A stretch of 64,000 nucleotides of DNA from positions 1 through 64,000 of the forward strand of contig JANFNE010000043.1 of assembly GCA_024867545.1 (NCBI GenBank), written 5' to 3'. The notes beneath the pieces were generated by a model, which saw only the letters and a program-made list of their open reading frames with translations, ran no database searches and was not told where the DNA came from. The stretch is from Phytopythium helicoides. Its lineage: Eukaryota; Oomycota; Peronosporomycetes; Pythiales; Pythiaceae. Numbering within the stretch: the stretch's first letter is position 1; each line of letters opens with the position of its first letter. Below, in pieces: positions 9,447 to 18,377 of the stretch. The translations under genes were made by a program, and so were the position numbers.

Positions 9447-11201
9447 GTGGTGAGTGTGGATTGCAGGAGAGCGCGGTGGACACGTTCAAGTCCGAGCTGT
9501 GGAACAGCGATAGCACCAGCGGCAGTCTGGACCCCAGCGAAAATGGGAACGTCCCCGTCCGCCACAGCCACTACCGACGCACCCAGTGCGAGTCGAGGCT
9601 CCGGACTGCCCGGCGACGCGTCGAGCGACGCCACGATCCTCTCGACGACGTCGCCACCGGTCTCCGTTTCTAGCACTGTGGACAGCACCACCGATAGCGG
9701 CAGTAGCGAGTCTGCCTGGTCGGACGAGGGCGGCAGCTCGGACTCGACTAAAAGCAGCAGTAGCGACGCTACTTGGGCAGACAGCTCAAGTGACTCCTCT
9801 TGGACGGACAGCAGCAGCGCGAGCGGCTCCTCGACGCCTTCCTCACTGCGCTCAGGCTCGACATCCGCCAGTGCAGCCTCCTACTCCCCTGCCTCCACCT
9901 CTGCTAGCTCCTTGTCGTCAGGCTCTTCGTCTCGCGTCTCCCAGTCGCCGTTCGAGTCAACACAGGGCGTCTCGACTACATCCGGTGACAGCGCCAGCAG
10001 TGGCATGTCGGCGTCTTCGGTCATTGGGATTGCCGTTGCCTCGATCGGCGTGCTGCTTGTTGCCGTCATGTTCGTGTTCTGGCGAAAGCGACAGTCTCGA
10101 TACTCGTCAGCTAGCAGCAAGGAAGATTCGCTGCGGTTTGAGAGCAACAGTGGACGGAATATTGGTGGCAATGGCGCGTTCAAGGCCATCCCAAGTGACC
10201 GCCACCAGCAGTTCGCGCTTCACATGGGTGGTGGAAGCAACTCGTCATTGCAGAGCCAAATCTCTCAGCCAGATGACGGTCCATGGGCGGACTCGGCTAT
10301 GATTGCAGCGCGGATCCCGATGGAAATGATCGACAAGCAGGAGCTCATCAGTCGTGGAGGCTTCGGGCAGGTCTTCTCAGGCATCTACAATGGCGAGACC
10401 GTCGCCATCAAGACGCTCCTGCCGGAGAACCGAAAAGATATGAAAGAGATTGAGGCGTTCTTCGCCGAAGTGCAGCTCATGGCTGAGCTTGAGCACCCTC
10501 GCATCGTTCGCTTCATTGGCGTCGCCTGGAATGCGCTGAGCGACGTGTGCTGTGTGACTGAGTTCATGGTTGGCGGTGACTTGCGCGCACTGCTGATGCA
10601 CTACGAAGGCTCTGCCGGGGACTCTGCATCGCAACAGGAGTTGCGTCGCCCGCATGGCTTCGATTTTGAGAAGGTGCAAATCGCGCTTCACATCGCCCAC
10701 GGACTGACGTACTTGCACTCGTTGGACCCGGTGGTGCTGCACCGCGACCTCAAGTCTCGCAACGTGCTGCTGAGCTCTACAATGGAGGCAAAGCTGACAG
10801 ACTTTGGCGTCTCGCGGCATCGGATCGACGGCCTCATGACGTGCAACGTCGGAACGTCTCTGTGGATGGCGCCCGAGGTCATGATGGGCCGCATGTACGA
10901 CGAGAAGGCCGACATTTTCTCATTCGGCGTCCTGCTGAGCGAGATCGACGCGCATGTTATGCCGTATGCAAATGTGATCAACCCGGCAACGGGTAGAAGG
11001 ATGGCCGAGCCTGCGATCCTGCAGTTGGTGGCCGTCGGCAAGCTGCAGGTCGAGTTCTCACCTGAGTGCTTGGCGGAGATGCGTGCGCTTGGTCGAGCGT
11101 GCACGGCACTCGACCCCGCCGAGCGTCCGAGCGCTGGCAACGCGCTCTATCGACTGCAGTTAGTGCTCAAGGCGCTGCAGGAGCAGGAGGTGTCGCTCTA
11201 G
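9447..11201 (+). CDS. RK1: TKL-type transmembrane kinase with Ser-rich extracellular region
   Basis: Single-pass membrane kinase. Residues about 35-185 are an extreme Ser/Thr-rich region, the membrane segment is about 191-212 (SVIGIAVASIGVLL) followed by WRKRQ, and the kinase domain fills the C-terminal half. Visible motifs are SRGGFGQV, VAIK, HRDLKSRN, DFG and GTSLWMAPE, so catalysis is predicted. The true N-terminus is uncertain: the frame begins at a GTG, no signal peptide is seen, and an acceptor at 9461-9466 suggests one or more upstream exons. Unlike the other RKs no eight-cysteine ectodomain is visible. It lies on the opposite strand from the main RK array and faces away from the LPMO genes' direction only by position, not by strand. 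Confidence 0.82.
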   Translation: MVSVDCRRARWTRSSPSCGTAIAPAAVWTPAKMGTSPSATATTDAPSASRGSGLPGDASSDATILSTTSPPVSVSSTVDSTTDSGSSESAWSDEGGSSDSTKSSSSDATWADSSSDSSWTDSSSASGSSTPSSLRSGSTSASAASYSPASTSASSLSSGSSSRVSQSPFESTQGVSTTSGDSASSGMSASSVIGIAVASIGVLLVAVMFVFWRKRQSRYSSASSKEDSLRFESNSGRNIGGNGAFKAIPSDRHQQFALHMGGGSNSSLQSQISQPDDGPWADSAMIAARIPMEMIDKQELISRGGFGQVFSGIYNGETVAIKTLLPENRKDMKEIEAFFAEVQLMAELEHPRIVRFIGVAWNALSDVCCVTEFMVGGDLRALLMHYEGSAGDSASQQELRRPHGFDFEKVQIALHIAHGLTYLHSLDPVVLHRDLKSRNVLLSSTMEAKLTDFGVSRHRIDGLMTCNVGTSLWMAPEVMMGRMYDEKADIFSFGVLLSEIDAHVMPYANVINPATGRRMAEPAILQLVAVGKLQVEFSPECLAEMRALGRACTALDPAERPSAGNALYRLQLVLKALQEQEVSL

Positions 11202-11413
11202 TCCTGTAGTGTTCATCGTCCGATAGGTGTCTGCAGTGGTGTCGAGCCTTGCAGTAGTTTGGTGCAGTGGTGTGGTGCTCGGTGGAATAACGTATGAAAA
11301 GAGTTTTTATGCAGTCGCTGGTGGTGGTCATCACGTTGCATTGCTTGTCATCACCACGAGCCACGCAATATCACAAACTACAGGGTGCTGCGGTGCAAAT
11401 AACTGACCCCAGC

Positions 11414-12236
11414 TCAGTTCTGGCCGATGCCACGCAGACCAAAGCCCGACGTGGCTGCCTGCAGGTCTACGGCGGCCGAGTACGCAGCAGTCGCTGCCGC
11501 TCGCACCCGCCAGCTTCCCGTCAGGCCGCCTCGAGGCCTCTCGAGCGACTGCTTGGACTGGCGAGCACGGCGAGCGACCACCGTCGCGGCGATGATGACG
11601 CCCACGAGCACCAGCACGCCGAGAACAATTGCAGTTCCTGCAGCAGCGCTGAGGCCGTGCGTGGCGGTCGTTGGGCACTGGCTCAGGATGTCCGACTCGA
11701 GCCTGGTCGTGCCGAACACGACGCAGTCACCGGTGTTGAGCTCGCGGAGCTGCTCGAGCGCGCGAGCGCAGTCGGAGATATCGCAGAGCTCGGCGGTCGA
11801 GTTGACTGGCATGGACTCAGGCCAGCACGTAGTAGAGCCCTTCGCACGATGGGTAGTGCGCATCCGCGATCGAGAAGAGCGAGGCGATGTCGCACAGGTC
11901 GTCCTCGGAGGAGGAGGTCGAGGTGCTCCTAGTGGTCGGGCACTGGTCCACGATGTCCTCGATCAGCGTCGTGTTGCCGAACATGGTGCAGTCCTCCGTC
12001 AGGTTGAGCGCGCGGATCTCGGCGAACGCCGCCTGGCAGTCGGCGTTCGAGCACAGGCGGCTCGTGTACTTGACGGGCATGGACTGCGCCAGCACGTAGT
12101 AGAGTCCCTCGCACGACGGGTAGTAGGCGTTGGCGATGTCGAACACGGCCGACTGGTCGCACTGGGTCGCGGAGGTCGTGGCCGCCGCCATGGCCACAGC
12201 CGCCACAAGGGCCAGCGTCGAGCGGATCGCGTTCAT
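11414..12236 (-). CDS. Two-domain elicitin-like protein with C-terminal membrane anchor (frame broken between domain halves)
   Basis: Starts with a signal peptide of about 25 residues. Domain 1 has six cysteines spaced 15-19-4-15-15, including the C-x4-C and following xLNL of elicitin-like proteins; elicitins bind sterols and lipids. After a short Ser/Thr spacer a second domain begins (DDLCDIASLFS...). It repeats the YPSCEGLYYVLA segment, then is interrupted near 11818-11823 by one extra base that produces a TGA. In the next frame the domain completes with the same C-x4-C and CPTT end, followed by a membrane helix (TAIVLGVLVLVGVII) and a basic tail of about 50 residues. Read literally, a truncated secreted protein of 139 residues is made; without the extra base it is a membrane-anchored double elicitin-like protein. 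Confidence 0.72.
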
Positions 12237-13449
12237 GTTGGCTGGGTTAGTCCTCGTCGAGTGCTAGTCGAGTGGGCTCTGGCCGGCGAGTTGAAGACTG
12301 GAGCGGCCGCGCACTGAAGCCACGGCCACCACGATGCGAGGGAGACACTGCGGACTAGCCCACTGCTCACATGGATGCTCTGTTCGAGGCGAGCGTGGCC
12401 AATGAGCTGCAGCCCAGCGCGTGACGCCGCGGACAGCGCGGCAGGAGCACTGCGGCGTGGCGCGCATCTCCTCACTTCAACGCCATCAACACTGCTCGCT
12501 CACTGTCAGTAGCGAGCGGCACATCCGTCGGCGCTCAGCTGAGCGGGGATGCGAATCACTGGACTGGTCCCGAGCGGAGCGCACCCATCCTATAGCGGCC
12601 AGGACGAAATGGCTGGATTCTATACGTATACTATACTATTTTGACTTGATGTTGAAGCGGCTTGAAGGGTTCATTAAGTATATGAATATACAGCATCACT
12701 GGATAATATACTTTTCAGATAGGGGCAGTAAACACACTGGACACCTCGGTCGAATTCGAATGCAGCGATCATGAGGAGATGCGCGGGCCGAGAGAACATT
12801 TCCTTCTCGGGGCCTGATGGGCGCCGCCGACGTCATCATTGCTGCGTAGCCATCCGATCATTGCTTTCCGGCTGGCTGCGCCGTTCGAGCAGCGCGCTCA
12901 AACGGCAAACGCGCCATGGCGGAGCAGCAGTCAGAGGCGCTTGAATTCCTCGCCGACCTGCGAGGCTGTGGCAAACAAGCACTACTGACCTGCGATTGAA
13001 GAGGGCTCCACGAGCATTGGACGATGGAAAGCTACACATCAACGCCTCTCTGCAGCTCCAGTTGCACACTCCGCTTGAGACATCGCTGAAGTAACCTCAC
13101 CCCGCCCACGCAGGGCTGTGGGATGGCGAAAGCGTCATCGTCTTTCCTATCATGACACCCGTGCAACGAGAAGTGAGATTAGGATAGTGCTCGTGAGGAT
13201 CGCGGGTATACCGTTCTAGCACGGTGTGCTGCGTGACCAAGGCGCTATTGTGGGAGTTTGCTATTGACCAGCTCGACTAACGGAGTATCTTCCGGGTGTC
13301 CACATCTTCAAGGGCTCAAGCACAACACGAATTCACGCGAACGCCATGGTTGTCATGCTTGGCACTTTGCATCGTTCGGGAAGCAACAGCTCCAGTTTAA
13401 ATATCCCTTGTTGCCTACCACTTCAGTAGCTTGCTACCGAGTCACTCGC
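12237..13449. other. Intergenic region, no convincing gene
   Basis: Short overlapping frames only. The stretch about 12610-12730 is AT-rich. It holds the promoter of the elicitin-like gene and the 3' flank of RK2. Confidence 0.5.
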
Positions 13450-15406
13450 TCAGATGGAAAACTTGGCGCCAGAGCCGTCATCCTCGCTTACGTCGCGCAC
13501 CGAGATCGTATGCAGGCGACCAAGGCACTCGGCAGCCGTCGGGCGGTCCTGCGGGTCCATGGCCTACGCACTGCAGCCCAAGCTCCACGACCGACTCGAG
13601 ACACTCGGTCGAGAACTCGATGCGCAGCTGGCCGGCCACCACAAGCTGCAAAATGGCCGTGTCCGGGAGCTTACGATTCGAGCGCGTTGGGTCGCGTGTA
13701 TGTGCGTACGGCATCATGTGGGAGTCAAGCTCGGCAAGCAGCACGCCGAACGAGAACACGTCGGCCTTATCGTCGTACTTCTGCCCCATCATGACTTCTG
13801 GAGCCATCCACAGCGATGTGCCCACGCCCGCCGTCATGGTCGCATCAACGCGCTCGCGGGAGACGCCAAAGTCTGTCAGCTTGGCGTCCATGACGTGGTT
13901 CAGCAGCACGTTGCGAGACTTGAGGTCGCGATGCAGAACCATCGGTTGCAGCGAGTGGAGGTACGTCAACGCGTGCGCAATCTGCTTCGCAATCTTGACC
14001 TTGGAGTAGTCGAAGCCATGCGGCCGATGGCTTTCATTGAACGAGTCCAGGAGCCCGCGAAGATCGCCACCTTCCATGTATTCGACATGACGCACAGATC
14101 CATGAGTGAGTCCCACGCGACACCAACGAACTGCACAATGCACGTGTGCTCAAGCACAGCCATCATCTTGACTTCCGCAAGGAAGTCATTGACATGCCGG
14201 ATCTGCTTGCGTCGCTCTGGTAGCAGCATCTTGACAGCCACAGCCTGCGAGTTGAATGTCCCGAGGTAGACCTCCCCGTACCCTCCACGGCTGATGAGTT
14301 CGTTGACAACTGACTTTTTCGCGGGGAACGCGCGCCGCGATAATGATCTCGTCGTCCCACAGATCGCCCTGAGTGGAGTGGTGGTGTCTTGTGGACGCCG
14401 TGAGCGACTCCCCGCTGTGCAGTTGCTTGGACTTGGATTTGGACTTCGACCTACCGACGCTGGAGCTTCCCGTCGGGGTCCGGTGCAGCTTGTGGCCTGC
14501 GTCCTGGAGCATCACGACGCTCCCAGGTCGACGCCCCTTGTCCTCCTCCAGCACGTCGTCGAAAGTGTCATTCTGTCGCCGTCGGAGGTACATGACGGCC
14601 ATGATCGCGACCGCGACGAAGACGAGGGCGCCGGTGACAGCGACACCGACGATAGCGCCCTGTGCTGAGTCCGCTCCTGCTCGTGGACGTCGAGGTGGAT
14701 ACCGACTCGGCCGTGGACGATGAGGTCGAGGACGAGTTGTCGGGGTCCACCTTGCTGGCGCTCCCGTCCCCATCACTGGCACTGTCACTGTCGCTGAAGA
14801 ATCCCGAGTCCGAGTCTGCGTCCTCGTCGGTGTTGTAGGTGACGAACGTGTACTGGTTGTCGACGCACTGGTCTGGCCCCGACCTGGTCGGCGGGGACCA
14901 CGAACGAGTTGTTGGCCGTGCCGCGGCACGTGCTGTCGTCGAACCAGTCGATCTCGACAGGTGCCGTTGTCCAAGAGCGAAGCGATGGCGCCGGACGTGC
15001 CGTAGACATCGGTGGTGTGGCACTTGCCGTCGAGCGGGTAGAGGATGGCGGCGTACCAGTCTCCGCAGTCGCTGGCGTTGTAGTAGTTGAGCAGCAGGAA
15101 GGCGTCGTCGCCGAAGGTCTTCTCCGCGAAGGCCTCGTAGTCGGCCGCGCACGTCTTGGTGTAGTAGTAGTAGGTCCTCGCGCTCGGGGTTGCTGGGCAC
15201 GTCGGCCGAGCAGTCGACGTTGCCGGGGTCGTCTCGCGGCGCAGCTCGCGTTGGCCTGGAAGCTGATCTTGGCGGGCGTGGACGCGCAGTTCACGTCCGG
15301 GTAGAGCACCACTACCGTCGTCATGTTGGCCGCGGCGTTGACTGGCAGCAGCAGCAGCAGCGACAGCAGCAGCAGGCGACAGCAGCGACAGCAGCGGCGG
15401 CGCCAT
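13450..15406 (-). pseudogene. RK2: eight-cysteine receptor-like kinase broken by about nine frame shifts
   Basis: Starts at an ATG at 15406 with a leucine-rich signal peptide. The parts of the ectodomain can be followed from frame to frame (NCAS, YYYYTKTC, ILYPLDGKC, EIDWFDDSTC), then an Asp/Ser-rich stalk, a membrane helix (AIVGVAVTGALVFVAVAIM), a kinase with SRGGYGEV, VAVK, HRDLKSRN, DFG and GTSLWMAPE, and a stop at 13450-13452. About eight breaks are consistent with one extra base each and one with a missing base (near 14095). One insertion sits in a run of five A near 14318. All catalytic motifs remain intact, which is unusual for an old pseudogene, so residual sequence error is a real alternative. 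By ectodomain it belongs with RK3-RK5 (YPLDGxC signature). Confidence 0.75.
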
Positions 15407-15733
15407 GACGAGCGGCGAGCTCTCGACCTGCGCAATGCGACTGGGTGTGAGTGTGCGGCGCTGAATTTCGAAAAACGTCGAAATGCAAATGGTACTGTAC
15501 GCTACAGTAGGAGGATGGTGCATACTGGATCCAAGTCAGCGTCCTGCTGTTTCTCGCGCAAACCTATGGCGTGACCACACGGTACGTACTTTTACGCTCT
15601 ATTCTGAATTCCTTCGAGTCGGATCATGTCATGCAGCGAACAGCCCATGGCAAGCTACGGGCGCGAGGACACTGCAGGTCGCAGGCTCAAGGACTCGGCG
15701 GCTTTGAGGCCATGCTGGACGAGTCAATGACGC

Positions 15734-15768
<35 letters not shown>

Positions 15769-16114
15769 AAACGGCCGTAGCCGTGGATTCGGCATCGTCC
15801 GCCCTCTGTCGACCCGGCAGAAGTGCCGCCGATCTCTTCCGCGGCGGTCGTGGGCCGCGTTGCAAACGAGCGGCCGAGCAGCTAGCGCCAGTGCATCGTG
15901 GGTTAACTCTCGGCGGCTGGTCATGCGCAATGCTGGCAGTGCCACGCTCCCCATCCTGGTGGAAGCAAGAAAGCGCAGGAATGAGTGCTCGCCATCAAGT
16001 CCATGGGAAGAAGCGCTCTCTCGAAGGACTGGCACCGCGCCTCCAAAGCAAAGCAAATCCCTCATCTTTCATGTTTTAACACTCGTCACGATGACAACCA
16101 TGCAGTGACGATCC
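15407..16114. other. Intergenic region between RK2 and RK3, with a CAG repeat
   Basis: No gene recognised apart from the trinucleotide tract at 15736-15766. Both flanking RKs are on the minus strand, so this contains the RK2 promoter and the RK3 3' flank. Confidence 0.5.
15736..15766 (+). repeat. (CAG)n microsatellite
   Basis: About ten consecutive CAG units followed by AAAA. No supported coding frame includes it. A shorter interrupted CAG-rich tract at 15343-15400 corresponds to the leucine-rich signal peptide of RK2. Confidence 0.9.
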
Positions 16115-17998
16115 CTATGCCAGACTGCGCAGGACCGAGTGGAGCTTGTACAACGCCTCCGCCGCACTCGGACGATCCGCCGGGTCCACAGACACACATG
16201 ACAGACCCAGCTCCACAACCTCCGCCAACGAACCCTCACTGAACTCCACGCGAAGCTTGCCCAACGTCACCTGCTGCAGAATCGCAGTGTCCGGCATCTT
16301 GCGACCAGTGTTCTTGTCCTTCGCGTTCGCGTACGGCAACGCGTGCATGTCCAGTTCGCTCAACATCACGCCGAACGAAAACACGTCTGCCTTGCCGTCG
16401 TACTTCTCGCCCATCATGATCTCGGGAGCCATCCATAGCGACGTGCCGACGCCAGCCGTCATCGTCGAGTCAATGCGCTCGCGAGAAACACCGAAGTCCG
16501 TCAGCTTGGCGTTCAGCTCATCATCCAGCAGCACGTTGCGAGATTTGAGATCTCGGTGGATCACCATCGGCTGCAAAGAGTGCAAGTACGTGAGCGCGTG
16601 CGCGATGTGCATGGCAATCTTGACCTTGGTGTAGTCGAACCCCTTCGGGTGGTTCTCCTGGTCGTACGTGCTCAGCAGCGACCGCAGGTCCCCGCCGCTC
16701 ATGAACTCGGACACGACGCACAGGTTGCTGAGCGAGTCCCAGGCGACACCGACGAACTGCACGATGCGCTCGTGCTCGAGTCCCGCCATCATCTTGACCT
16801 CGGCGAGGAAGTCGTTGACGTGTCGGATCTGTTTGCGTCGCTCGGGGAGCAGTGTCTTGATGGCCACGCGTTGGCCGTTGTACGACCCGACATACACTTC
16901 TCCGTATCCTCCTCTGCTGATGAGGTTGTCGATGAAGACTTGGTTACGTGGGATGCGCGCGGCGACGATGGCGTCGTCGTCCCACAGACCACCGCTCTGG
17001 GTGATAGCGACGCTGTCGTTGGTGTTGGCGGAGCTGTTGGTGTTTTGCTGACGCGACCAGTACGGGTCGGTGTTGCGAGTGCCGGTGCCAGTTCCCGTTC
17101 CCGTGCCAGTGCCGGTGTTGTTGGGGAATCCGAGCTGGTGGTAGTCTGCTCCTGGTCCGTTCATGTCGTAACCATACTGCTTGTCAGCGTTGACACCTGC
17201 CTCTAGGGCGTGTGCCTGGTTATTAGTGGTGTTGTTACTGTTGTTCTTCTTGCGTCTGCAGCAGTAGAAGATGATGCCTGCGACGACGAGGACGACGACG
17301 ACGACGGCGACAATGATGCCGATGAGGGCTCCCGAGCTCAAACCACTGGAGCTCCCACTGTCAGTCGACCCGTCACTTGATGCCGAGCTGCTGTTGGATC
17401 CGGTGCTGTTGGTGACAGTCAGCACCTGGTACTTGTTGTACTCCAGGGTGGCATTCTCGCTCTCTTGTGCCTCCTGGCACTCGTACTTCTCGATGTTGGC
17501 GGCCGAGACCGTTTGGACCCACGCTTCATCCGAGCTGGAACAGGTCGAGTCTTTGTACGTCGTAATGGTGACCATTCCATCCTTCCGCTCAGAGGTCACA
17601 GCGGCATACAATCCGTCCAATGTGAACGGGTGACACTCGCCATCGAGAGGGTAAGCAACGATACTTTCCCACGTGTAGCAGCCGACGGTCGACGCGAAAT
17701 AGTCCTCGATCAGGTAATCTCCAGCGGGCAGCTTGGTCATGAAGAGGTCAGTGTAATTGCTCGTGCACTCGATTTCGTAATAGTAGGCCGTCGAGTTGGT
17801 TGTTTGCGTGCAAGTGGAAGCCGATGCGCTCTCGCAGTCATCTGACTCACTCACGAAAACTGAAGTCGGCTGGGTGTTGGAATTCGAGCAAGAGTCGTCC
17901 GTGTACATGGTCCAAACAGAGTACACAGCCCCTGAGGCATCTTGCAGCATCATCGCCGCGGTGATTCCCACACCGACTCCAAGCGAAAGCACTCGCAT
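16115..17998 (-). CDS. RK3: eight-cysteine ectodomain receptor-like TKL kinase
   Basis: Intact 627-residue protein. Signal peptide about 1-23; ectodomain with cysteines at 37, 55, 63, 78, 107, 122, 153 and 174 and several N-x-S/T sites; membrane helix 223-246; basic CCRRKK stop-transfer. The juxtamembrane region contains a Gly-Thr dipeptide repeat (about 295-308), then the family lead-in LWDDDAIVAARIP. The kinase spans about 355-627 with SRGGYGEV, catalytic lysine 381, HRDLKSRN 481-488, DFG 501-503 and GTSLWMAPE, so it should be an active Ser/Thr (TKL-type) kinase at the plasma membrane. The ligand is unknown. Kinase coding is almost identical to RK4 and RK5. Confidence 0.92.
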   Translation of the reverse strand: MRVLSLGVGVGITAAMMLQDASGAVYSVWTMYTDDSCSNSNTQPTSVFVSESDDCESASASTCTQTTNSTAYYYEIECTSNYTDLFMTKLPAGDYLIEDYFASTVGCYTWESIVAYPLDGECHPFTLDGLYAAVTSERKDGMVTITTYKDSTCSSSDEAWVQTVSAANIEKYECQEAQESENATLEYNKYQVLTVTNSTGSNSSSASSDGSTDSGSSSGLSSGALIGIIVAVVVVVLVVAGIIFYCCRRKKNNSNNTTNNQAHALEAGVNADKQYGYDMNGPGADYHQLGFPNNTGTGTGTGTGTGTRNTDPYWSRQQNTNSSANTNDSVAITQSGGLWDDDAIVAARIPRNQVFIDNLISRGGYGEVYVGSYNGQRVAIKTLLPERRKQIRHVNDFLAEVKMMAGLEHERIVQFVGVAWDSLSNLCVVSEFMSGGDLRSLLSTYDQENHPKGFDYTKVKIAMHIAHALTYLHSLQPMVIHRDLKSRNVLLDDELNAKLTDFGVSRERIDSTMTAGVGTSLWMAPEIMMGEKYDGKADVFSFGVMLSELDMHALPYANAKDKNTGRKMPDTAILQQVTLGKLRVEFSEGSLAEVVELGLSCVSVDPADRPSAAEALYKLHSVLRSLA

Positions 17999-18052
17999 TG
18001 GCTGCTCTTTTCGCTTCGACTTGGCGGCGATGGAGACCGAGGGCGGTACGCT

Positions 18053-18068
18053 GGAAATCCAAGAGTGG
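18053..18068 (-). promoter_or_regulatory. INR/FPR-like element upstream of RK3
   Basis: On the minus strand CCACTCTTGGATTTCC, about 55-70 nt upstream of the ATG at 17998. A similar sequence ending GGATTTCC lies at the same distance upstream of RK4, supporting a shared promoter element. Confidence 0.4.
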
Positions 18069-18377
18069 CTAGACTGGTGGCCCGCCTCAAAAGCTGAGCG
18101 AGGGCAGCGCCGCCCTGCTCAAAACAACCAGCCTGGCTCAACATAAGCGTATACGCACTGCAGTTAGCATACAAGAGCCTAGGCTAGAGCACAGCGCCAC
18201 CTCGAGTGATATCTAATGTATCACATCTCATTCGATTTAGGTCTTCAACCACACAAAGAGGATTCACAGCGATGAACTGGTCCACGTGTGAAGGTGGCTA
18301 CGACAGCCTCATCAACTGCATCACAGTAGCAGGCGCAGAGAGCTCGCCTATACACAGCCCAAGGTTCGGCTAAACGA

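Noticed and set aside
15736..15766. CAG tract as a polyglutamine-coding exon
   Set aside because: No supported gene model includes it and it lies in the intergenic region between two minus-strand RKs.
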